Part shown: positions 1 to 7,545 of the stretch, in pieces | How the letters are laid out: every line of letters begins with the position of its first letter | How positions within the stretch are numbered: the stretch's first letter is position 1 | From: Ignavibacteria bacterium | Lineage (GTDB): Bacteria > Bacteroidota > Ignavibacteria > Ignavibacteriales > Melioribacteraceae | Assembly (NCBI GenBank): GCA_003233295.1 | Contig: QILJ01000298.1 | Span: forward strand, 1-19,184 | Reading direction: 5' to 3' | Length of the DNA: 19,184 bases | The notes under the pieces: generated by a model | Told to the model about the DNA's origin: nothing | What the model saw: only the letters and a program-made list of their open reading frames with translations | Databases searched by the model: none | Translations under genes and position numbers: made by a program

Positions 1-353
1 TCTGCAACTTCGCCAAGGTTTTCGTTTTCAACTGCCTGCATAGATGCAACTGGGTCAACTGCCGCTACAATTGTTTCTCCATTATCATTTATGTAAACAA
101 TTACATTGCAAGGCAGCATCAATCCGATTTGTTCTTCTGCCTGCAGAGATTTATAAGCAAACGGCGGATTGCAGGCACCGAGGATCTTGTATGGTTTAAC
201 ATCAATATCCAGTTTTTTCTTCAATGTCGCTTTAACGTCAATTTCAGTTAGAATTCCGAAACCTTCTTCTTTTAATTCCCCTGTTACTTTCTCAATTGCT
301 GCCTCGTAGCTAAGGTCAACTACCTTAGAAAAGCCATAATTTGATTCTTTCAT
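1..353 (-). CDS. DUF302 family protein (3' end outside window)
   Basis: The first 117 codons, starting at the ATG complementary to 351-353, are visible and open, and the gene runs off the left edge. The translation has the DUF302 layout: an N-terminal half ending in an EEGFGILTEIDVKATLKKK segment, then ILGACNPPFAY (Cys61), IGLMLPCNVIVY (Cys82) and a VDPVASM segment near residue 100. These are recognisable family landmarks. DUF302 proteins are small (about 125-150 residues), so only the last part is missing. The molecular function of the family is not established. The two conserved-region cysteines make metal or heme/thiol chemistry possible, but that is inference. It sits 42 bp downstream of the OB-fold-like gene and is the most distal visible gene of the metal-efflux operon. 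No signal peptide is seen, so it is probably cytosolic. Confidence 0.85.
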   Translation of the reverse strand, partial: MKESNYGFSKVVDLSYEAAIEKVTGELKEEGFGILTEIDVKATLKKKLDIDVKPYKILGACNPPFAYKSLQAEEQIGLMLPCNVIVYINDNGETIVAAVDPVASMQAVENENLGEVA

Positions 354-395
354 TTTATTATCCCTTGTTTAGTTTTTGTTTTTAATTAATGTATC

Positions 396-743
396 CTATT
401 TAATAACTGTTACCCTTGAAGCCGAAAAATTATTGTCGTGCATATGCCCTAACAACTCAACTATTTCGGCATTTAATATTTCGTCGGATACAGGTTCATG
501 AAAAGATACTCGAACTTCAACATTGTTTTTATCTCTTGCATAAAAAGAGAGAATACCACCCTCTCCATCTTTTTCGATCTTTTTATTTTTTACTATTTCC
601 ACATTAATTCTCTGATTGATCTCACTACCGCTGCTGAACTTACTGAATAAACCTAATTCAGTAGAAGGAGCAAAATACGAGAAATATATGATAAGTATAA
701 CCACTAAAACCATTGCCGGTAAAAACAATTTTGATAACTTCAT
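396..743 (-). CDS. Membrane-anchored small protein, possible OB-fold domain
   Basis: A 115-residue protein. Residues 7-24 form one strong hydrophobic segment after a short Lys-containing start, so it is anchored to the membrane or exported. The soluble part (about residues 40-115) has the strand pattern of a small OB-fold. There is an INVEIV strand, an ILSFYARDKNNVEVRVSF double strand, an ILNAEIVELLGHM segment and a final NFSASRVTVI strand, comparable to CcmE-like or other periplasmic OB folds. No catalytic or heme-binding His motif of CcmE is evident, so I do not call it CcmE. It lies 33 bp downstream of the PII-like gene and 42 bp upstream of the DUF302 gene, which fits one transcript. The role is unknown. 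A periplasmic ligand-binding accessory of the metal-efflux operon is the simplest guess from context. The gene call is secure; the fold is tentative. Confidence 0.7.
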   Translation of the reverse strand: MKLSKLFLPAMVLVVILIIYFSYFAPSTELGLFSKFSSGSEINQRINVEIVKNKKIEKDGEGGILSFYARDKNNVEVRVSFHEPVSDEILNAEIVELLGHMHDNNFSASRVTVIK

Positions 744-776
744 TAGAACCTCCGAAATATATTTTATAAAAAGAAC

Positions 777-1118
777 TTAGATCGCTTCTTCGCCGCGTTC
801 GTTTGTTCTTATCCTTATTGTGTTAAAAACTTCTAGTACAAATATTTTTCCATCTCCGGGATTACCTGTGTGAGCCGTTTCTTGGATCACACTCACTACT
901 CTATCCACAATATTATTATGAACCACAAGTTCAATTTTTACTCTCTTAACATAATTATGCAAACCATCTTGAAAAGAATCATCCGCATCTTTTGCTTTTG
1001 TTCTGCCGAATCCTTTGATCTCCGAAATAGTTAATCCGGGAAGTCCTTCAATTTTATGTAATTCGGAAATAACGTCATCCAACTTGAATGGTCTTATAAT
1101 TGCTTTTATTTCTTTCAT
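777..1118 (-). CDS. PII-family signalling protein of the metal-efflux-linked type
   Basis: A 113-residue cytosolic PII protein, the usual length for the family. It opens with MKEIKAIIRPFKLDDV, keeps the GFGR start of the T-loop (residues 36-39), the B-loop TGNPGDGKIFV (ATP binding) and the C-loop RIRTNERGEEAI. The T-loop (about 40-59) is full length but has no Tyr at the position of GlnB Tyr51; a Gly aligns there. Uridylylation of the classical kind is therefore not possible. PII proteins sense ATP/ADP and often 2-oxoglutarate and bind target proteins through the T-loop. No ammonium transporter or glutamine synthetase is nearby. Instead the gene is 63 bp downstream of a CusA/CzcA pump. A PII subgroup called PII-NG is known to be linked with such pumps, and this gene probably belongs there. 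The partner is unknown; the pump is a guess. A GAAGG ribosome-binding site lies just upstream of the ATG. Confidence 0.92.
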   Translation of the reverse strand: MKEIKAIIRPFKLDDVISELHKIEGLPGLTISEIKGFGRTKAKDADDSFQDGLHNYVKRVKIELVVHNNIVDRVVSVIQETAHTGNPGDGKIFVLEVFNTIRIRTNERGEEAI

Positions 1119-1141
1119 CTAATTTACCTTCAACTATTATT

Positions 1142-1171
1142 AAAAAATTAACCGGTCCGGAAACCGGTTTT
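1142..1171 (-). terminator. Hairpin plus U-tract between RND pump and PII genes
   Basis: A 7-bp perfect stem, AACCGGT (1150-1156) with ACCGGTT (1163-1169), has a 6-nt loop. On the transcribed minus strand it is followed by AA and six U residues (1147-1142). This is the form of an intrinsic terminator. It stands between the pump stop codon and the PII start, so it would act as a partial terminator or attenuator lowering PII expression relative to the pump, or as an RNA-processing/stability element. The stem is short but GC-rich for this genome. Confidence 0.5.
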
Positions 1172-1181
1172 AAAATTATAA

Positions 1182-4100
1182 TTACATTTCACTTTCAGTA
1201 ACTTTAAGTGCAAACCATTTATAAAGAGCCGGTAAAACAAGAAGCGTTAATATTGTTGAAGTGAACAATCCGCCGACAACTACTGTTGCCAATGGTCTCT
1301 GCACCTCACTGCCTATTCCGGTTGAAAATAAAAGCGGAATCATTCCAAGCGCTGCAGCAAAAGCAGTCATAAGAACAGGTCTTAATCTCATACTAGCTCC
1401 TTGTATCGATGCTTCATCAACTGAATAACCTTCTTTAATAAGCTGATTAAAATATGTTACCAAAACAATTCCATTTAACAGTGCTATACCGAACAAGGCA
1501 ATGAATCCAACAGAAGCAGGAACAGAAAGGTTTAATCCTGCAAGCCAAAGCGCAACAATACCGCCGATTAACGCCATAGGAACATTTAGAAAAATGAGTA
1601 ATGCATTCTTAAACGAATTAAAATTTGAAAATAAAAGTATAAATATTATAAATAGAGTAATCGGCATCACAACCGCAAGCCGATTATTTGCCGCTTGCTG
1701 AAGTTTGAATTGACCGCCCCATTCAACATAATAGCCAGGTGGTAAATTCACTTTTGTTTTAATTGCTTCCATACCTTTTTCTACAAATGTTCCAACATCT
1801 GTTCCAGCGACATTACTTTGGATTGTAATAAACCTCTGACTATATTCTCTTGTAATTTGACGAGGACCTACAATTTCTTGAATAGAAGCTAATTGTGAAA
1901 GAGGTACAAGTATACCGTTTGGCGCTTTTACAAGAATATTTTTAATTTGTTCAGGTGTACTGCGGAATTCTTCCGAAAATCTCATAAAAATATCAAATCT
2001 TTTTACACCTTCAAAAAATTGCCCGGCAGTACTTCCGCCAATCGCAGTTTTGATTACATCTTGAACATCTTTAATGTTAATCCCGTACCTCGCAATTTTG
2101 TGCCGATTAACTTTTATCAAAAGTTGAGGAGCACCGCCTATCTGATTTACTTGAACATCTGTAGCACCACGTATTTGTTCAATTACACGCATAATTTCAT
2201 CCGATTTTTTCTTTAAGACATCAAGATCATCACCGAATAATTTTATCGCAATTTGTGCTCTCACACCGGAAAGCAATTCATCTACTCGCAGCTGAATAGG
2301 CTGTGTGATATTTACAGCTATGCCCGGAACATCGCTCAATTTTTCCCTTATCACATCTTCGAGACCGACTTGTGTTTTAGCGCTTGTCCATTCGTCTCTG
2401 GGTATAAGCTGAACGATCGATTCTACTACATTAATCGGCTCAGCATCCGACCCGACTTCGCCTCGTCCTATTCTTGAAACAACTTCTCTAATGTCAGGTA
2501 TTTTCATTAATCTTCTTTCTACAATTTCAGTTAAACGTGTGCCTTCGTCAAGTGAAATTGACGGTGCCAAAGTTAAACGTACAACAATAGTTCCTTCCAT
2601 AAGTCGTGGTGTGAATTCAGAACCAAGACGGGGATAAATTAGTCCGCCGAGAATTAATAGTACAGTTGCCAGAATAACTGCTGCATAACGCTTTTTCACA
2701 AAATAAGTAACTACCGGCTGGTAAATTTTTAGCATCATCCGTACAATCCAAATTTGATGTTCGCCACCTTGCTGTTTAGATTTTTTTGGTCGCCGCATTA
2801 AGAAAAATGAAAGTACCGGAGCAAGAAATATAGCAAATAATAAAGAGCCTGCCATTGCAAGTGAAATTGTATAGGCAAGGGGACGGAAAGTTTTTCCGGC
2901 AACTCCTTCAAGTGTAAAAAGAGGAACAAATACAACTATAATTATCAATACTGCAAATATAATCGGGCGTAAAACTTCGACAGTGGCACGTAATACTATG
3001 TGAATCCTGGATTCGCTCGGGTCTGATGACCGCAGCATTCTATCAACATTCTCAACAATTACCACACTTCCGTCAACCATCATCCCTATTGCAATTGCTA
3101 GCCCGCCAAATGACATTAAGTTGGCAGAAATGCCAAGAAATTTCATCCCAATTATTGCAAAAAAAACTGAGAATGGAATTGAAATTGCTACTACTAAACT
3201 AGGTCTGAAAGCTCCGAGAAATATGATCAGAATCAAAACTACTAATATTATTGCTTCTTCCAACGCATTTGTTACCGTTTTAACAGCAGCTTCAACAAGC
3301 GTCTTCTGTTCATAATAGGCATGAATTGTTACACCTTCAGGCAGCATTTCGTTAATTTGTTCTAATTTATTTTCAATATCCTTAATTACCTGAGATGAGT
3401 TTGCTCCGAAAAGCTTTACAATTTGACCAACTACTACTTCACCCGTTCCGTTCCGTGTTGCAGTACCATAACGAACAGCGCCGCCGACTTTTATTTCAGC
3501 AACTTGATTTAAATATATCGGTATTCCATCCACAGATTTAACTACAATGTTTTTTATATCGTCAATTTTACTTGTCAATCCAACAGACCTTATAGTAAAT
3601 TGTTCACCATTTTTTATAATATATTGTGCACCAACGTTTAAGTTGTTCGAACGGATTCTATCCAGTATTTCGTTTATGCTTAAATTGTACCGTATAAGAG
3701 CGTTGGGGTCAAGTACTGTTTGGTACTGCTTTACCCAACCTCCAATTCCAAGTACTTCCGTAACGCCGGGAACTGTTTGCAAAGGATAACGAATTAACCA
3801 ATCTTGAATTGAACGTAATTCAGTAAGAGAATATTTCCCGGTCGAATCATCAAGATAGTAATACATTATCAAACCCATTCCAGATGTTATTGGTCCCATC
3901 TGTGGTGTACCAAAACCCTCTGGAATTTGTTCGGCTGCTTCTTTTAATCTTTCACCAACAATTTGGCGGGCAAAATAAATATCAGTATTGTCCTCAAAAT
4001 ACAAATTTACGATGGACAAACCAAAATTAGATATAGACCTAACCAATTTTAGCTTTGGTAATCCACTCATTGCTGCTTCTACAGGAAATGTAACATACTT

Positions 4101-4283
4101 TTCAATTTCTTCAGGCGAATAGCCTTCGGAGACAGTAAATACTTGCACTACTGTTGGCGAAACATCAGGAAATGCATCGATAGGTAATTTGTTATAACTC
4201 AAATAACCCGCTCCAAGAACCAAAATTCCAAGCACTGCCATTAGAAACCGATTTTTTAACACAAATTGAATAATTTTTTTCAT
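1182..4283 (-). CDS. Heavy-metal efflux RND pump (CusA/CzcA family)
   Basis: A 1033-residue inner-membrane, proton-driven RND transporter of the usual length for the HME subgroup. It opens with a first membrane helix (about 7-30) and the NKLPIDAFPDVSPTVVQV signature, has two large periplasmic loops, and a helix cluster at about 340-500 and again near 860-1025. The TM4 proton-relay motif reads AIGMMVDGSVVIVEN (398-412), with Asp404 and Glu411. In CzcA-type pumps this motif begins DFG; here the first Asp is Ala398, as in Cu/Ag pumps, while VDGSVVIVEN resembles divalent-cation pumps. Cargo therefore cannot be read from the motif alone. The zinc/cadmium-type repressor of the operon argues for divalent cations. 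It works with the adaptor (24 bp upstream) and the TolC-like factor as a tripartite export complex. The start ATG follows a weak AAGGAAT site. Confidence 0.95.
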   Translation of the reverse strand: MKKIIQFVLKNRFLMAVLGILVLGAGYLSYNKLPIDAFPDVSPTVVQVFTVSEGYSPEEIEKYVTFPVEAAMSGLPKLKLVRSISNFGLSIVNLYFEDNTDIYFARQIVGERLKEAAEQIPEGFGTPQMGPITSGMGLIMYYYLDDSTGKYSLTELRSIQDWLIRYPLQTVPGVTEVLGIGGWVKQYQTVLDPNALIRYNLSINEILDRIRSNNLNVGAQYIIKNGEQFTIRSVGLTSKIDDIKNIVVKSVDGIPIYLNQVAEIKVGGAVRYGTATRNGTGEVVVGQIVKLFGANSSQVIKDIENKLEQINEMLPEGVTIHAYYEQKTLVEAAVKTVTNALEEAIILVVLILIIFLGAFRPSLVVAISIPFSVFFAIIGMKFLGISANLMSFGGLAIAIGMMVDGSVVIVENVDRMLRSSDPSESRIHIVLRATVEVLRPIIFAVLIIIVVFVPLFTLEGVAGKTFRPLAYTISLAMAGSLLFAIFLAPVLSFFLMRRPKKSKQQGGEHQIWIVRMMLKIYQPVVTYFVKKRYAAVILATVLLILGGLIYPRLGSEFTPRLMEGTIVVRLTLAPSISLDEGTRLTEIVERRLMKIPDIREVVSRIGRGEVGSDAEPINVVESIVQLIPRDEWTSAKTQVGLEDVIREKLSDVPGIAVNITQPIQLRVDELLSGVRAQIAIKLFGDDLDVLKKKSDEIMRVIEQIRGATDVQVNQIGGAPQLLIKVNRHKIARYGINIKDVQDVIKTAIGGSTAGQFFEGVKRFDIFMRFSEEFRSTPEQIKNILVKAPNGILVPLSQLASIQEIVGPRQITREYSQRFITIQSNVAGTDVGTFVEKGMEAIKTKVNLPPGYYVEWGGQFKLQQAANNRLAVVMPITLFIIFILLFSNFNSFKNALLIFLNVPMALIGGIVALWLAGLNLSVPASVGFIALFGIALLNGIVLVTYFNQLIKEGYSVDEASIQGASMRLRPVLMTAFAAALGMIPLLFSTGIGSEVQRPLATVVVGGLFTSTILTLLVLPALYKWFALKVTESEM

Positions 4284-4307
4284 TTTTAAAATTCCTTTTT
4301 CGTTTTA

Positions 4308-5288
4308 TTAGTCATCTTCAGCGAACTTGCTTTTTTCAATCTCGGATTTTATTATGAAGCCATTTTTTGCAACATATACTTGCCCGTCTTTAAGCCCGGA
4401 AAGTATTTGCACATAGTTATCATTTGAAATACCGATTTTTACAGGTTGCGCTTTAAATCCATTATCTGTTTCAACAAAAACTACTGTTTGATCATTTAAC
4501 GTTTCAATGGCAGTTTTTGGAACGATAACCGAAACACGAATTTCATTTATTCTAACACGCCCGGTAATAAATAAACCTGGTTTCCAAAAACCTTTTACAT
4601 TACCAAGGTTTACTCGTGCAATCGAAGTTCTTGTTACTTCATTAACAGTTGGACTAACATAAAATATTTTTCCTTTAAACTCATAATTGCTGCCGGGTGA
4701 AGTTATTAAAACACGTTCGCCCACATTAATCTTCAATAAATCTTTTTGATATACACTTAATTCAGCCCAAACAGAACTAAGATCAGCAATTTTAACTACG
4801 TGAATTCTATCGCCAATTAGTTCTCCCGGTGTCATATGAAGTTCTAGAATCGTTCCACTTATTGACGACCTTACTTCGTACTCGACAAGACTTTCATTAC
4901 TTTCTATGGTTGCAATAACTTCTCCTTCTTTTACTTTGTCGCCTATCTTTTTATAAACTGCTTTTACAATACCGTCAAATCTGGGAACTATATGCGAAAC
5001 TTTATAAGGGTTAGGTACAATTTCTCCCGTAAGATCCTTATGAACCGTTAATTTCCCCGGACCGGCTGTCTTCACTTCAATATCGAATTCCTTCATGACT
5101 TTGTCTGAAATTTTTATGAATTCGGAGCGTTGTTCATCTTGGTTATTGAGTTTTTCATCTTGTTTGCTTTTAACGTTGACTTTATTTACCGATGGTGAAC
5201 CGCTGAATAATGACATTCCAGCATATACAATAATTGCTCCAATGAGTATTCCCACTATCAGATAAATATATTTGCTTTTGTTTTCCAT
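4308..5288 (-). CDS. Periplasmic adaptor subunit of the RND metal pump
   Basis: A 326-residue membrane-fusion protein that bridges the inner-membrane pump and the outer-membrane channel. Residues 8-28 form an N-terminal membrane anchor. A barrel-sandwich (lipoyl-like) domain occupies about 95-168: VPRFDGIVKAVYKKIGDKVKEG in the first half and SSISGTILELHMTPGELI in the second. It is followed by a beta-barrel domain (about 170-250) and a membrane-proximal domain ending with the common ILSGLKDGQVYVAKNG segment. Between the two lipoyl halves there are only about a dozen residues, so the alpha-helical coiled-coil hairpin found in many adaptors is essentially absent. The protein has no His/Met-rich metal-binding N-terminus of the CusB type. 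Spacing is 12 bp from the outer-membrane factor gene and 24 bp to the pump gene, so the three are cotranscribed. Confidence 0.92.
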   Translation of the reverse strand: MENKSKYIYLIVGILIGAIIVYAGMSLFSGSPSVNKVNVKSKQDEKLNNQDEQRSEFIKISDKVMKEFDIEVKTAGPGKLTVHKDLTGEIVPNPYKVSHIVPRFDGIVKAVYKKIGDKVKEGEVIATIESNESLVEYEVRSSISGTILELHMTPGELIGDRIHVVKIADLSSVWAELSVYQKDLLKINVGERVLITSPGSNYEFKGKIFYVSPTVNEVTRTSIARVNLGNVKGFWKPGLFITGRVRINEIRVSVIVPKTAIETLNDQTVVFVETDNGFKAQPVKIGISNDNYVQILSGLKDGQVYVAKNGFIIKSEIEKSKFAEDD

Positions 5289-5300
5289 ATTAATTATCCT

Positions 5301-6551
5301 TTATTTTATTTCCTTACCAATTAATCCTTCTAATTCAGTTTTTACTGATTGTATTTCACCGATAACAATTAAATACTGATTTTGTAATTCAAACAGTGTC
5401 CGCTGTGTATCAAGTACATCGAGGATCGCAAATCTTCCTACGAGGTTACCTTCCTTGATTATTTTGAATGCTTTTTCCGTTTCGGGAATTGATTCTGTTT
5501 TCAACTGATTAGCAGTCTTCAATAAAGTATTCAATCTATTATATAGCAGATTCAACCGGAGTGTTAATCTATTCCGTGTAGATTCGAATTCTACCTTTTT
5601 CTGATCGTATCTTATTTCCGCTTCTTGTATTGAACCTTGATTTCTATTGAATAGGGGCAGAGGAATTGATGCACCAAGTACAAATGTATTTACGTTTACT
5701 TCATTTAATCTTCTATATCCTGCGCTCAAAGTCAAATCCGGTGTTGCTCTCGATTCTTCATAATTAAGCACTGCTTTTTGCTTAGCATATTCACTCTCAT
5801 ATCTCTTCAGATTTGGATTTGATTCCAGTTGAACCAAAAGAGTATCATAAGGCGGTAATTCGAAGTAGTATTCAAATGAACCCTTTAATTCAGAGAAAGA
5901 AAATGACGGATCATAAATCAGTGTTTTCAGTTCCATGATCGCCGCTTCATATTCATACTGCAATTTGGTTAACGCTATCTGCAGTGAATTTATTATTATT
6001 TTTGTACGCGATACTTCTGCCAAGGAAATCTTCCCGGCTTTGACTCGCATGTTAATATTATCCAGCAAATCTTCCGATAGTTTTATTAGTTCTTTATTCT
6101 TTTTAATTAATTGCTGTACTACCAACGCTTGGTTAAATGCTTTCCGAACATTTGTTATTATTGTAAGCCTGTTCGCTTCATAATCCCATTCGGCTAATGA
6201 TACATTCATTTCAGCAACCTTTTCCAGTTTACTGATCTTACCTGCCAGCATAATTGATTGACTGATCTGCGCTGTAATTTCGCTGCCGTTGAATCCAACG
6301 AAATCACCTTTTCCAAAAAGGTTCTCGGCATCAACCGATAATTCCGGGTTGGGCATTAAACCGCTTTGAATTTTCACTGCCTCAAGCGCACTTATTTCCT
6401 TTATCAGTACTTTTAAAGTCGGATTGTTCTCAAGCGCTTTACTTACTGCCGTTTCTATTGTTAATGAATTCCTGCTGTCGGTTTGACCTGTTAGTATTGT
6501 GGATATGGTCAAGAATACTACAGCAGAAATAATACACATTTTTCTGTGCAT
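5301..6551 (-). CDS. TolC-like outer-membrane channel of the metal efflux system
   Basis: A 416-residue outer-membrane efflux protein of the CzcC/CusC (OEP) family. Residues 1-22 form a signal peptide (Lys-containing start, hydrophobic core, cleavage probably after TILTGQ). Two OEP repeats are visible. The first begins LTIETAVSKALENNPTL, with long amphipathic helices at about 110-215. The second begins near the LPPYDTLLVQLESNPNL segment and ends with the characteristic AILDVLDTQRTLFELQNQYL helix (about 375-395). A strong AAGGAG ribosome-binding site (complement of 6557-6562) precedes the ATG by 5 nt and decides this start. It forms the exit duct for the adaptor and pump encoded just downstream. 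No lipidation Cys is seen after the signal peptide. Confidence 0.93.
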   Translation of the reverse strand: MHRKMCIISAVVFLTISTILTGQTDSRNSLTIETAVSKALENNPTLKVLIKEISALEAVKIQSGLMPNPELSVDAENLFGKGDFVGFNGSEITAQISQSIMLAGKISKLEKVAEMNVSLAEWDYEANRLTIITNVRKAFNQALVVQQLIKKNKELIKLSEDLLDNINMRVKAGKISLAEVSRTKIIINSLQIALTKLQYEYEAAIMELKTLIYDPSFSFSELKGSFEYYFELPPYDTLLVQLESNPNLKRYESEYAKQKAVLNYEESRATPDLTLSAGYRRLNEVNVNTFVLGASIPLPLFNRNQGSIQEAEIRYDQKKVEFESTRNRLTLRLNLLYNRLNTLLKTANQLKTESIPETEKAFKIIKEGNLVGRFAILDVLDTQRTLFELQNQYLIVIGEIQSVKTELEGLIGKEIK

Positions 6552-6618
6552 AAAATCTCCTTTGTTAAATCTTGAATAATAATTATGTATTAAGAGAATT
6601 TGATATTGGGGATTTGTA

Positions 6619-7050
6619 TCAAATCAGAAGTGAAACAGTAGTATAATTTTTAAGTATGTGATTTTCTTTAAATAAATCTTTATCTACAAATTTGTAAATT
6701 TTAAATTCGTTTTCGGATGGTGTAATGGTTTGCCATTTATTAGCTAGATCTATATTAAGATCAACTTTATCTTTGGGAATAAATACATCTTCATCGATGC
6801 AGTTTTCATCAAGCCGAGTATCTTGGCAATTATCGACATCATAAATACTTTGCCCTGCCGCAATTGATATTGCAAAGGAAAAGGAATTTGAACAGGCAGC
6901 AGACTCATCTATATTCTCAATAGTAACATGACCATCCACTCCGTTGCACAGAACATAATCTTGAAAAATGTTATGCAAGAAGGTTAGATGACTGATCATG
7001 ATCACGATCAAACTAATGCTGATTATTTTATTTAAGATTTTTAGTTTCAT
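6619..7050 (-). CDS. Small exported cysteine-containing protein of the metal operon
   Basis: A 143-residue protein that I do not recognise as a named family. Residues 8-28 are a hydrophobic signal or anchor segment, so the body is periplasmic. Four cysteines lie in the exported part: C35 in DYVLCNGVDGHVTIE, C53, C75 and C84 (NCQDTRLDENCID). Together with His41 and many acidic residues they could bind a metal ion. The C-x-G-x-DGH-x-x-IE pattern resembles small uncharacterised proteins encoded beside RND metal-efflux genes, which supports an accessory role; this is from memory and not a computed match. Its ATG overlaps the stop of the upstream repressor gene by one base (TAATG), so translation is probably coupled. 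The outer-membrane channel gene starts 67 bp further on. Functions such as metal chaperone or periplasmic sensor are speculative. Confidence 0.75.
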   Translation of the reverse strand: MKLKILNKIISISLIVIMISHLTFLHNIFQDYVLCNGVDGHVTIENIDESAACSNSFSFAISIAAGQSIYDVDNCQDTRLDENCIDEDVFIPKDKVDLNIDLANKWQTITPSENEFKIYKFVDKDLFKENHILKNYTTVSLLI

Positions 7051-7412
7051 TATTCTTCAATATGCTCTTTAACTTGCTCAATTAATTTATCTATATGTTC
7101 ATCTTCAACAGAATAGTAAACCAATTTACCCGCTTTTCTGTATTTTACTAACCTTGCATTTCTCAAGAGTCTTAACTGATGCGAAACAGCTGATACAGTC
7201 GAATCAATTGTTGCCGCTAAATCACAGACGCAAAGTTCACTATTTTCTAATGCCAGTATTATCTTTAATCTAGTTGGTTCACCTAAGAGTTTAAAAATAT
7301 CTGCCATTCCTAGAACTTGATCAATATTCTCGATTTTTTCTCTAGCTGCTTCAACTTTCTTTTCATCAACTATTTCAACATCACAAACAGGTATTACTTT
7401 TCCTTTTTCCAT
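7050..7412 (-). CDS. ArsR/SmtB-family metal-sensing repressor
   Basis: A 120-residue winged-helix repressor when started at the ATG complementary to 7410-7412. An upstream in-frame ATG at 7463 would add 17 residues encoded inside the operator, so I prefer 7412. The protein contains both classic metal sites of the family. The alpha3 motif is ELCVCDLA with C61 and C63, plus an N-terminal C10 that could complete a CadC-type site. The alpha5 set is D104, H106, H117 and E120, in exactly the D-x-H-(10)-H-x-x-E spacing of SmtB/CzrA zinc sensors. The recognition helix is STVSAVSHQLRLLRNARLV. Metal binding should release DNA and derepress the operon. The signal is probably Zn, Cd, Pb or Co; which one cannot be decided from sequence. 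It is the first gene of the efflux operon and presumably represses itself. Confidence 0.93.
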   Translation of the reverse strand: MEKGKVIPVCDVEIVDEKKVEAAREKIENIDQVLGMADIFKLLGEPTRLKIILALENSELCVCDLAATIDSTVSAVSHQLRLLRNARLVKYRKAGKLVYYSVEDEHIDKLIEQVKEHIEE

Positions 7413-7416
7413 GAGG

Positions 7417-7454
7417 CAAATATAAGAACATTTGAACACTTGCGCAAATGTTCT
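7417..7454 (-). promoter_or_regulatory. Promoter of the efflux operon with ArsR-type operator
   Basis: A perfect 10-bp inverted repeat, AGAACATTTG (7425-7434) and CAAATGTTCT (7445-7454), has a 10-bp spacer. The arm sequence is close to the GAACA...TGTTC halves of SmtB/CzrA-type operators. On the minus strand, TTTG (7448-7445) lies 20 nt from TATATTTG (7424-7417), which matches the Bacteroidetes-type promoter TTTG-N19/21-TAnnTTTG. The operator covers the -33 box and abuts the -7 box, so repressor binding would block polymerase. The predicted transcription start falls at or very near the ATG at 7412, leaving little or no leader. Confidence 0.7.
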
Positions 7455-7545
7455 CTCAAACAAATTGAATTTAAAATGAAACTCATCATTAATTAATCAT
7501 AATCACTAACATTATTCAAAAATTTCCATTAACTTTAAAAACCAA

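Noticed and set aside
396..743. Calling the membrane-anchored small protein CcmE (heme chaperone)
   Set aside because: The strand pattern is OB-like but the conserved heme-binding His region of CcmE is not seen, and there are no cytochrome c maturation genes nearby.
2253..2477. Plus-strand frames of 60-90 codons inside the minus-strand efflux genes (for example here and at 1947-2216)
   Set aside because: They are antisense shadows of the pump gene with no recognisable domain or ribosome-binding site.
7413..7463. Starting the ArsR-family repressor at the upstream ATG (7463)
   Set aside because: The extra 17 residues are encoded by the operator and promoter boxes and do not resemble the family's N-terminus. 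The ATG at 7412 fits better, although it is not proven.
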